Assembly (NCBI GenBank): GCA_030998225.1
Contig: JAPYXD010000484.1
Span: forward strand, 4,278,001 to 4,342,000
Length of the DNA stretch: 64,000 bases
Direction: 5' to 3'
Source of the DNA: Diplolepis rosae
Lineage: Eukaryota; Arthropoda; Insecta; Hymenoptera; Diplolepididae
The notes under the pieces were generated by a model that was not told the DNA's origin, made no database searches, and saw only the letters and a program-made list of their open reading frames with translations. Of this stretch, positions 1 through 10,241 are shown piece after piece (the stretch's first letter is position 1; every line of letters begins with the position of its first letter). A program made the translations under genes and the position numbers.

Positions 1-328
1 CTAATTATCACAATCTTTTACTTACCTATTTTTGACATATCCATTCAAAATTTATTTGTATAAATACTTTCATAATTATTTATCGTTGAGGGTTCCATAT
101 ATTTTTCAGTTTTTTGCAAACGAACTATATTTTTCAGTACAAAATATGAAATTTCAGTAAAATGGTTTTGATTCAATCTGTATAAATTTACTTTTGAATA
201 GTATAGTAAAACTTAACGATCAATCTAGCTTCTAATATAGTTATACTAGAAGTTAGAATACTTTTGAAATTACAAAATTTCACCAGATAAAAACCAGTCA
301 GTATCGGCTGCTAGTACTCGACCAGTAC

Positions 329-417
329 TACTTTAACCAGTTAACTGTGGCGACCATGGCGAGTTCCATGTATTTATGACGAGTATACTCGTCAATCACA
401 GTTAACTGGTTAAAGTA
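329..417. repeat. Short inverted repeat with nested palindrome
   Basis: Two 21-base arms (329-349 and 397-417, core TTTAACCAGTTAACTGTG) are exact inverse copies. Between them lies a 16-base palindrome, GACGAGTATACTCGTC, at 378-393. The structure directly precedes the minisatellite array and shares its CCAGTACT-type vocabulary, so it may be a divergent edge unit of that array. Confidence 0.7.
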
Positions 418-993
418 CCAAACCACTACTGACTGCCAACTCCCAGTTGAGTTATCATGAGGTGTCTAGCTAATACCGGTGGCTGATAGTTCTGGACCAG
501 TAGTGCTTTTAAGTACCAAACCAGTACTGACTGCCAACTCCCAGCCGAGTTATAACTAGGGGTCTAGCCAATACTATGCCAGAAACAACTGATAGCACTG
601 GACCAGTACTACTTTCAAGTTTCAGGCCAGTACTGACTGCCAACTCCCAGCCGAGTTATAACTAGAGGTCTAGCCAGTACTATGTCAGTACCAACTGATA
701 GCACTGAAGCAGTACTGCTTTCAAGTATCAGACCAGTACTGGCTGTCAAATCCCAGCCGAGTTATAATTAGGGGTATAGTCAGTACTATTCCAGTACCAA
801 GTGATAGCACTGGATCAGTATAGCTTCAAGTTTCAGGCCAGTACTGACTGCCATCTCCCAGCCGAGTTATAACTAGAGATCTAGCCAGTACTATGTCAGT
901 ACCAACTGATAGCACTGGAGCAGTACTGCTTTCAAGTATCAGACCAGTACTGTCTGACAACTCACAGCCGAGTTATCATTAGGGGTCGTAATG
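410..993 (+). repeat. Minisatellite, ~106-bp unit, about 5.5 copies
   Basis: Units begin near 410, 511, 617, 723, 828 and 934. Each carries CCAGTACTGACTGCCA, CAGCCGAGTTATAACTAG and a TGATAGCACTGG segment. Units 3 and 5 share the AGTTTCAGGCC opening, and units 4 and 6 share AGTATCAGACC and an ATTAGGGG variant, so a two-unit (~211 bp) higher-order period is present. The array lies upstream of the first visible CFAP251 exon, probably in an intron. Confidence 0.85.
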
Positions 994-1614
994 GTATTAT
1001 ACCAATATCCATGCCGACATTGCACCAGTAGTCTGCCAGTACCTGAAATCCGACGAAAGTACTGGTATGGTACCGCGGCAATAGTAAATTTCCACCTGGG
1101 TAATTTCAAGACGTGTATATCCAAGGTTTCGAATTTTGTCTTTACTGCTTCTTTTAAAAAAATTTTTTTTCATAATTTCTTTTTTCAGTTTTTTTGAGTT
1201 GCATATGGATACTGATGAAGAGTTACGAACATAGACAAATTTCAGATATGGGAAACATATTTATTAAGTGGCAATTATTGAAATTTAGCTTTTAAAATCG
1301 ATCTTCTTCTACAATTTTTTTTATTTTCCATCGGCAATTTTTTCGCATGTTCTTTCATGATTTCGAAGAAACTCTCGCATGGATTTGTCGATATCAAAAT
1401 TTAAAAAAATAAAAAATTTTACATCGCTGGAAAAAAAATTTATAATTTTTTTGACTGCATGACGTAATTATATTGCCAAAATAATGCTATTAAAAAATTA
1501 CCAATCTTTAGTGTTTTCGATTTCAATAGGTTGAAATTTCGGTGCTGCCTCCATTCAATAATATCTAACTAAAAATTTAACAGTTGATAATATTTAAACG
1601 CAAATTTCGAAAAG

Positions 1615-4600
1615 TGGACCGTATCCAGAACCAGGACTTAAAATTTTAAGCGTTAATCGAATTGAGCTAAACGCTATTCCGCTAACTATGGCTTGGTATC
1701 CTCATCAAACAGGAATTGAAAGGTTTTTGGTTGTATCTAATTCCGAGGTATCCTATTTTTCACTGTCCATAATCGGTATTAAACTATAAATTTTAAATAT
1801 TTAAACATACAATAAGCCTAATTTTTTTAGTACAAGTTTAAACTTCTGAACGACACGACGAAAATGATTCGAGGAACGTATTTAGGTCCTACTTTTAGAG
1901 CTCCTGTTAAAAACATAAAAGTAAGCACATGTACAAATTTGAGCTTAATAGTATATTTCGTATCAAGTGCGGAAATGCGTATTTTAACGCAAAAGCGAGT
2001 CGCGACTCGCTCGCTTTTAGATACGTTCCGCACAATTCAAATTTGTAGGTCTTTATGTAGAAAATAATATTGTATCATAACGTTTTTTCGTATCTCGTAT
2101 AATTTAACTGGAAAATGGAATTTTGATCTTGACTTTTTTCGAATTTGAATATGCTGTAACATTTCTAATTTTGATTTAATCAAAAAATGTTATTAGGATA
2201 ATTTTTAGAGACTTATGAGCACTATCAAAAACCAGTATTGAAATTTTTGATTTTTTCAAAAACACAAAAGTAGTGCTCAATCCCTCAATTTTGATTGGAT
2301 GTGGCTGGTTAACGAACTTGTCCTTACTTTTTCGGCTCCGATAAAATGAGCCAAAGCTCAATTCAATCTGATAATTCTATCGAGAGTTATGCCGCACATG
2401 ACCTACTACAGACAGACAGACAGACACTTTCGTAAAAACCCTTTTTTCTGACTCAGGGGGTCTCAAAACGTAAAGATTTGATGAAAATTTCGAAAGTCAT
2501 TTTTCACATAAAACCAATACCTTCTCATCCATGGTGAGAATGTAAAAACGTAAAAAGTAAGGCAAAAGTTTCAGCCACATATGGGGGCCCTCTTCAGTGC
2601 CATAAATTAAGAGATTAATTTAAAATTTCATTAAAAGATTAGAATATAGGAGATTATTAAAATAAGGAAAGTAGCAAAAATCAAAGACTTATCTCTATAA
2701 ATTTGCAAGCAAGGCTTTACAGAAATATAAATTATTATCATATCTATATATTTTAATTTACTGAATATCCCGGTCCTCCATTGGTTTCCTCGGAAACCGA
2801 TCAGGGGGCCCTAGAACAGGCCACTGGGCGCGTCCTCAGGTTGCGGATAGAGGGGCCCTGTACCGAGGGTTTTTGCTGAATACGGATACAAACCTAAATA
2901 AGCAGTCGCGGACAATGTTCCAGGGATGGTCTTGAAGGAATAACCCCCAAGCCAAGGTGTTAACTACCGTGCGGAAGGCTGCATGGCACCAGGGAGTGGT
3001 GTCTCACACGGTGTCTCGAGGAAACCAGGCTACCTCCTAGAGTATTGAGGCCTTACCCCTGCATGCGGGGCTCTGCAGGGGCGGACCGAATATTTCCCTA
3101 GCTAATCGTGGGAATAAAAATGGAATTTCAAAAATTAAATAAAACAATGTGTGAGAAGATATTTGGAGGCGAGTTGAACGTGACGGAGGAGACGCCGGAT
3201 CCGTTCGAGATCGATATGTCCCAGGTACGGCAGTACCGGGACTAGCTTCACGCAAGGAACGAGAAGCAGTTGGAGATCCTGAAGAAGGTGGAATCGGCCC
3301 TGGAGAAGATGGAGAACTTCTCCAGGACCATGAAAAATATGCACTTCCCTATCAGGGATAGTACTCCTTCGAGTACCTGATGAGGGGCAAATGAAGGAGG
3401 TGAGACCACCAAATCAGAAGGAAGTTGCGGACGAGGGTAGCCAAACCCTCCCCCAGCCGGCTACGAGGTCCACACCGAACACCCGCAAACGGCCGAGAGA
3501 GTCTACAGCGAGCCCGGAGGTGTCTGCGGCGAAGAAGCCGACAGGGAAGAGGCCGAGAGCCCCAACAAAGAAAAGTAGTGGATGGAGATCCCTAACAGGA
3601 AGGACCTCCGAAAGAAGAAGAATAAAACGAAGAAGCTCTCCAGAACGCCAGAGAAATCTCGCCATGCGCGCCCTGAAGCGGTGATCATTAAACCAGCAGA
3701 GGGAATGACCAACGCTTCTATTTTGCGCGAACTTAAGAAGCGCGTCAACCCTGACGAACTGTGCGCCACAGTCCAGGGAATTAGGGAGACGCGCCCCAAG
3801 GATTTGCTGGTGGAACTGAAATGTTCCACAAAAAGCAGAGAGAGGCTCGACACTGCCTTTAAAGAGGTGGTTGGAGCCAGGGGGGCGGTCCGCCATCTCA
3901 TCCCCAGGATCGAGGTCGAGATCGCCAACCTGGAACCAACCATTGAAGCAGAAGACGTCGAGGATGCCGTCAGGAGCTACTTCGACCAAGGACCGGAGCT
4001 GGAACTAAGAGTGTCTTTGAGTAAGACACCCTACAGAGGAAACCGGAAGGCGTATGTGCTTCTGGAGGAGGCAAGGGCGTTGAAGCTTCTCAAGGGGGTC
4101 CACATCAAGATTGGGTGGGTCTTCTGCAAAGTTCGCAGGAAAAAAGAGGTGAACCAGCGCTTCCGCTGCCTTGGCTTTGGCCACATTGCGGCGGAATGCC
4201 GAGGGCCAGACTGCAGCAGGTGCTGCTGGAGATGCGGCGAGGAGGGGCATCTTGCGGGTTCCTGCACTGGGAAGCCGAGGTGCTTCCTCTGTGGCGCAAG
4301 ATAGGAAAAGCCCCGGAATGACCACATACCGGGGACTATGCATTGCACGACCTTTCGGGAGGAAGCCCCGAATAGGAAGCCTTAAGAAGGCCGCCATGGA
4401 GAGGAGAACTGGAAGAGTAAGTCCAACAACAAAGATGAAGAAGCAAGGAGGAGAGGCTAACATCGCCTCCCTTCCTCAAAAAAAAAAAAAAATTACTGAA
4501 TATTCACCCTATGCCAAAATAACAAAATGAATAAAAATTCAATAATAATAATTTATCATAATGAAAAGATATTATAAAACTATGTTCATGAAAATGTGAT

Positions 4601-7600
4601 AAAGCATGAAAATCCTTAACAATTATTTTTTAAACAAGTATAAAATTGTAATTTTTGTTGTATCATTTAGCAGATGTTCAATACATTTATATACGTTTAT
4701 TTTCATTACTTATATTATAATAAGTAAAAATTGTAGTTTTTTTTAAATTTCATTGTAATTTTCTATACAACTTGTAATAGTTTTTGACAAAATGCTACAA
4801 ATGATTTTTTTAAAAATTATATAAGTATTAAAAAATGACAATTAAATTTACAAAAAACTATCATTTTTTGCTGTGCGGTTCAATTAATTATTTGACAAAA
4901 ATTAATAATATTTGACAATATTCCACTAGAGACTGGATTCTTTCAAAATAGTTTAATTTGCAGATTATTTCCACAGAAGATAAGAAAAAAGAATCCTACA
5001 TTATTTTTACTACTGTAAACGAAATTGGAATTCAGATGCTTCCCTTGGATGGTAACCCTTACAAAACAGTTGGCATGATTGGTCACCATAAGAAAGTAAT
5101 TTACCATTTCTTTGTTAAATTCATTAAAATTTCGAATATAATTGTCTTTTTATGTTAACGATTAAAAGTTTTATAATCAATTAACAGATCACTAAAATGT
5201 GTGTTAGCCCCTGTAAACATTTTCTATTTACTCTTGGAGACAACGACAAATGTGTTTTGAAATGGAAAATTAATTTGAGGTGAATAAAATAATTTTTCCT
5301 CATATGAAAAGCTAAAAAAGCTAAAAAAGCTTAGATTTCAATACTTCTAAATTAATAACTAGACTCACAAATTTGTAACAGATCAGTAGAAGTGACAGCT
5401 CGATTAGGTGGTGAAGGAATTACACCATATATGTGTTTGATTGATGGTGGAAAAAACGGATGGTTAGTTAATGAAATGAAAGATCTTTTCTATTATACAC
5501 AGATTTTACATCAAGGCGAAAACGTTACAGATGCTAGAATAGTATCAGATTTAATTTCCACCAAACAGCTTCCAAACTTGATGCGTTCTATTGGATTTTA
5601 TCCGACAAATGAAGAGGTTTCGGAAATAATAATTATTGTCAGCTTGAATTAATTAGTTTGATTAACTATAAACTTCCATTCACATGCAGTTAGAAAACAT
5701 GATAGGAGAAGTTGCTTATAAAAATTATGCAACAACTGGAGAGTTAATAGAGGAGATTAATTTTGAAAAATTCGTAAAACTTTATATAAATCATCGCCCT
5801 GCTTTTGGAGTTGCCTTGCGAGCATTTAAAAATGCTTTCCAAACTTTTGGAAATCCAAAGGAAATTGAAAATCCCATTTTAACAAGACAAAATTTTCTGA
5901 ATGTTTTGTTTGGTAAAGTTGGATCTGACAACAATGGAGAACTAGATGGACTAAAACTTTATGGTCTGTCTATTAATCAAAAGAAGTTAAATTACATTAA
6001 AATTAATAGGGCTGAAGTTTCAGACATATACTCGGACGCAAATTTTTTTCTTTTCTTTATCGACTTATCATGTCTAAACTTTAATAACAATAGGTGTAAG
6101 ATCCGTCCTACGTTTCTAAATGCAATATCTTGCTCAAAATCACAAAAACTGACCCGAAATTCATTGATTTTGAGTTAGACGGTAAATTCTCGACCAAAAC
6201 TGAAAACTTCTGACACTTTTCACATGCCCCACCCAAAAGGTGATAACAAAAGCTACTCAAAAAAAAATTTTTTTCAAAATTCATCTATCGGAAGACGGTC
6301 AAAACGGTCAAAAACTGACCCGAAATTCGTTGATTTTAAGTTAAACGGTAAATTCTTGCCCAAAACTAAAAACTTCTCACATTTTTCACATGCACCAACC
6401 GAAAGGTAATAACAAAAGCTAGGGTAAGTGTGGGTATTACTGTGGATGCCCCAGTTACTGCGCTTTCAAATAAAACTAATGATATACAATGTTTTAAAGA
6501 TATATAACGCTACAGAACAACTAAAAACAATCAATTTCTAATCCAAGCATGATAAGTATCAACGAATTATCAATAGTTACGATATTTGTAGCTAATTGAT
6601 TTCAATTTGAAACTCTCATATTCCCGATTCCCATAGTTTTAATGCTTAGATTTGTTGACAGGCCATGAACACGTTCTGAAAAACTTGTTATAATTCCGTT
6701 TCTGAAAATAAAATATTTATTGTGATATTACTTTCTGCAAAGTAAATATTTTATTTTTCTAAATATTTATGCAAAATAACAAAAAATACGTTTTTTAATC
6801 ATTTTTTTACCAAAACAGTATTTGGTACATGATTTTCATAGGTGTATAAATTACTGCGATCTGTCAGGCGGCACTGCATAACCTTTCAATCTATTACAAA
6901 TGCTTCGTTATGCTTACTTTTTATAATTGAGATTAAACAAAATGTTGAAAATTCCAAAATCGTTGCTAATGGGGCAAGAGGAACTTAAGTAATACAATTT
7001 TAAGGTAAATTAAATAAGAGTTATAATATTATTTAATCTTAATTTGTTAAAAATGCTTTATGTTCACTTTTTATAATTTAGTTTAAATAAAATGTTCAAC
7101 ACTCCTTAATCGTTGCTAATGATGCAAGAGGAACTCAAGTGATATAATTTTAAGTTAAAATAAATAAAATTAATAAAATTATTAATCTTAATTTGTTACG
7201 AATGCTTCGTCGTGTTTACTTTTTATAATTGAGATTAAATAAAATTTTAAACACTCCTAAATTAATTGTAAGTTCACTCAAAATAATATCGCAGTATTAC
7301 GCGCGCAGAAATTGGGGTTTCCACAGTAATTGGTGCGCAGTAATTCATGCAAACCCGCAGTAATATCTACATGGAACATTTTTTTTAGATTCGCATTTTC
7401 TAAGTAAATCTGGTTTCTTTTCAGGGTTTAAGGACTGCATGCTACTTACTTAATACCAAATACTGCTTTAAAAATTAATTCGTGACGACTTTTTTATCTC
7501 AAAATCTTTTTTTTTAACTTTAAAAGCCGTCTTGATTTTCGATCCGCAGTAATTGGCACACTTACCCTACTCAAAAAAAATTTTTTTTTAAATGTTCGCC

Positions 7601-8019
7601 AGAATATACGTCTGAAACTTCAGCCCTATTTAAAATAAAATTTTGCCTAAAATCACAATTATTATAAATTAAGGTGAACCTTTGACTTTTGAAGAAGCAT
7701 TTACTTATTTAAAAGTTCTTGGGTCTGATGGAGAAAGTTCTAAAAACCCCCTTCCAGAAAAAATTTCAATAACTGACTTCAATTTTTTACCAGAGGTGAG
7801 TTTAAAATATTTAACTAATTAATATAAAAAATATTTCATCTTTCATTATTATTAATAATGTGGGTGTGGAAAAATGTTCAGAACAACAATTTTATAGGCT
7901 TCATCAGAATAATGTATTATCGTTTTATGGTACAGAGTATATCTTACAAAGACTTTGCCACGGATATTATGGGGATTGAACTGCCAAAGGAGAGAAGGAC
8001 TGATCAAGATAGTACCTAA
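1615..8019 (+). CDS. CFAP251: CFAP251 (WDR66), 3' part, eight exons
   Basis: Cilia- and flagella-associated protein 251 is an axonemal WD-repeat protein of the calmodulin- and spoke-associated complex at the base of radial spoke 3. Exons read from splice sites and frame: about 1615-1747, 1831-1920, 4964-5095, 5188-5279, 5382-5616, 5690-5912, 7674-7795, 7936-8019 (stop TAA). All junctions are GT/AG and the phases agree. Recognisable segments are GPYPEPGLKILS and AWYPHQTG, YLGPTF (last WD blades), IQMLPLDGNPYK, LGGEG, then the helical C-terminal region MRSIGFYPTNEE, FVKLYINHRPAFG and KDFATDIMGIELP, which match the end of the family. The N-terminal half and start codon lie upstream of the window. 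The 1615 acceptor is weak and the least certain boundary. The 3-kb intron 1921-4963 contains a LINE copy and the 1.8-kb intron 5913-7673 a TIR element. Identity is by remembered family sequence, not a search. Confidence 0.88.
2090..2560 (-). repeat. Dispersed repeat with GACA/GTCT tract, copy 1
   Basis: This stretch is an inverse copy of 30190-30690. Shared landmarks are the GACAGACAGACAGACAC tract at 2411-2427, followed by CACTTTCGTAAAAACC, the CTCAAAACGTAAAGATTTGA segment, and AACGAACTTGTCCTTACTTT. Two copies in one window mark a dispersed family. I see no protein coding, so its class is unknown; a 3' fragment of a larger element is possible. Confidence 0.75.
2769..4492 (+). mobile_element. 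ORF1-only non-LTR retrotransposon copy with poly-A tail and TSD
   Basis: The element starts at CCCGGTCCTCC and ends in a poly-A run (about 4478-4492). It is flanked by an 11-base direct repeat, TTACTGAATAT, at 2758-2768 and 4493-4503, which is the mark of target-primed reverse transcription. It carries a GC-rich 5' region and a broken ORF1 with CCHC knuckles of the R1/jockey type, but no reverse transcriptase: after ORF1 only about 90 bases precede the poly-A. It sits in a CFAP251 intron in the same orientation. It is either an internally deleted LINE or a non-autonomous ORF1-only family. Confidence 0.85.
3147..4385 (+). pseudogene. LINE ORF1 (gag-like, CCHC zinc knuckles), frameshifted
   Basis: The RNA-binding ORF1 of an R1/jockey-like retrotransposon. 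A plausible start is ATG 3147, followed by a charged, coiled-coil-like stretch (NEKQLEILKKVESALEKM). The reading frame is cut by a TAG at 3243-3245 and a double TGA near 3378. It passes through another frame (3391-3684), returns to the first (3582-4304), and shifts again near 4300 to finish with NDHIPGT and a stop at 4383. The C-terminal half contains CCHC-type knuckles: CLGFGHIAAEC, then CWRCGEEGHLAGSC, then CFLCG. At least three lesions show that it cannot make the full protein. The GC content is far above that of the surrounding intron. Confidence 0.85.
6145..6421 (+). repeat. Two-unit tandem duplication in a CFAP251 intron
   Basis: The segment CAAAAACTGACCCGAAATTC through CACATGC..CC and AAAGGT.ATAACAAAAGCTA occurs twice (about 6145-6255 and 6308-6421). 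The second unit's right half is displaced by the element at 6422-7567 and resumes at 7568 with TACTCAAAAAAA, matching unit 1 at 6254. Confidence 0.8.
6422..7567. mobile_element. 1.15-kb TIR element with TA target duplication
   Basis: The ends are inverse copies: GGGTAAGTGTGGGTATTACT at the left, and at the right the complement of GGGTAAGTGTGCCAATTACT. TA is duplicated at 6420-6421 and 7568-7569. The neighbouring tandem unit at 6251-6260 (AGCTACTCAA) is the unoccupied site, which fixes both boundaries. The inside is non-coding and holds about 2.5 copies of a ~150-base tandem unit (6890-7260, landmark TACTTTTTATAATT). TA choice suggests a Tc1/mariner-type MITE. No transposase is present. Confidence 0.88.
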
Positions 8020-8089
8020 TAATTTTTATGTCCGTAAAAATTACAATTTTTATAGATATAATGAGTCTTTTTATACTTCGTTCTGTTTT

Positions 8090-8095
8090 AATAAA
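8090..8095 (+). terminator. Likely polyadenylation signal of CFAP251
   Basis: AATAAA lies 71 bases after the CFAP251 stop codon, a normal distance for an animal 3' UTR. No other canonical signal is closer. Confidence 0.5.
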
Positions 8096-10241
8096 TAACA
8101 GCATTGAATATTTTCAGCAGAAAACTTTTTTTTCTTCCTATCCTCATTTTCTGATTTATTAACTTTCAACTACTCTAAATTTTTCTTTGGCAAGACTTAA
8201 CATTGTATTCAAACTGTACGTCTTTCCAGTTTTATGCAGATAATAACTAAATTAAAAATTATAAGCGACAAAATTTTTAAATAATTTGATCATGTATATT
8301 ATTTGTGAGAAACGTTTGATTATAAAGTGAAAACTTAAAAGGAAGTTATCTATATTCTTGGAATTTTGCTTCCTGGTTTGAAGTTTTCTCTTAAAATTCA
8401 CAAATAGATTAATTTTAAAAATATTGATAAAAAACTTGAATGGTTTTGTTTAAATTCATTCTTTCTGAATATGTATTTTAAATCAACATATACTTCGATA
8501 AATCTATAAAATCAGTTTAAATTCGTTTTAAACGAATAATCTAATACGGTAACAATGATTTTTTTGATATTTACTCAATAAACCTCATTTGTTCTTGAAC
8601 AAATTAAGATCAAGCATAATTAAGTATCACGAAACTTGTGGAAGATGTTAAATAATAAAATAACAATTGAAACATTTTTATATAAACTTCAAACGTGTAA
8701 CGAATATGTATAATGTAATAAAGAGATAGTTGAATAAAAACCTAAGATACTCGCGTTTCCTGTTTTTACATCTTGTTAACGAGAATAGCGTAGAACTATA
8801 GCTGAAGAGGAAATAACTGAAAGAATTTTTGTTCCAATAATCCTTCTCCGTTAAGAGTGTCAAAAAGATTACATGTATTTTCGACAACATTTTTCCATTA
8901 TATTCAATTTTGGAATGTTCTATTTTGTTTCATTTCCCATTAATTAATTTCCTGTTACAATATGCCTAATTACTCCATTTAAAGATTGTTATATAATAAA
9001 AACGTTGTTCAGCATAAAATTGTAAATCAATTGTTAAAGAAATAAAAATTGCTTTCATTTGATCTATGTTATTCTTTCATGGCATTTAATAATCTGAATT
9101 CTCAAACAAAAAATACTTCAATACATCTCTCTCAGAAATCAATTCAGAAACTTTTTCCAATGAAAAAATTTGTCTTGCCTTATATATCTATAAATTAAAG
9201 AAGAGTTATTATTTGTATAAAGCTCTGCAATTAATACTGTGAAGTGATAAAATGTACAAATTTTCATTAAGGATTCAATTTTGCATTAAACTTTTAAAGA
9301 ATACATATTTATCGAAAATTTTGGTGGACCGAGGAAAATGGCATTGCAAATAATAAACATTGTTTATCAAAAATGTTATGTAATTTTTACAATAACAAGC
9401 ATTTTTAGAAAACTTAGTTATTATCGATGACTGGAAAATTGCTATTCCATAAAGTTAATATTGTATTTCAAAGGTTTTAAAACTTTAGAGTATAAAATTT
9501 ATTTTACGCAAGTCTATTAAACTCGAAATTTTAAAAAATTTCTTCTTAAATTTGAATGTTTATAAATTAAAAAGTATCTAAACTTTTTGAGCGGTACAAT
9601 TTTGGAATAATCCAAGTTCAGAAATTTAAATAGAGAATTTTAAAAATTTGAAAGTGTCAAATTTGATGATAACGATTTGTATAATTCAGTTTCTAATTAA
9701 ATAACATCTTTTCCATTTTCCGTGAAATATCCTAAGGACCAAAAATCTATGAAAAAGATAGTCTTTAATTGAAACATAGGCCAAGACACTGCCAGCAGTG
9801 CCGGCAGTCTTCACAGTCAAGAAAATTGAAACAGACTTTCAGCCCTTTTTCCTTTCTTTTCCTTTCTCGTCCTCCACAATTCAAATCCCGTAAGGAACTC
9901 CCGTCAGGTTTAGTACAACTACTTCACTCGCCTAAAGTACATTTAGACTGACGCCATTAAAAGAAGTACAAACAAATTTACACAAAAATTCTTTCGTATC
10001 GCTTGTTATAAACTCTAGGAAATATTTACATCTATTTACAAACATTATCTCAATTTACGAAAAGTATCAACATGGAACAGTGTATCATTTACCAAGCAGA
10101 AAAGACAAAGGAAAAGCTAGGAGGTACCTAGAAGCGCGTGAGCTTGGTAATAATAACAATAATAATAATTAATTAATTATTAATTAAAAATTTTAAGTAG
10201 TCTCTCATATTCTCTCAGATAACTTTAAGGTCAATGCACCG
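8096..10241. other. Convergent intergenic region
   Basis: AT-rich sequence between the ends of CFAP251 (+) and the MEP-1-like gene (-). The right part (about 9750-10241) is less AT-rich and probably includes the 3' UTR of the minus-strand gene. No coding exon or repeat family was recognised. Confidence 0.5.

Noticed and set aside
410..993. CRISPR-like direct repeats
   Set aside because: Units are ~106 bases and contiguous without unique spacers, and the window is eukaryotic, so this is a minisatellite.
3414..3989. 191-codon open frame on the minus strand
   Set aside because: It is the mirror of the GC-rich LINE ORF1 on the plus strand, with no family resemblance; the plus-strand CCHC knuckles identify the real coding strand.
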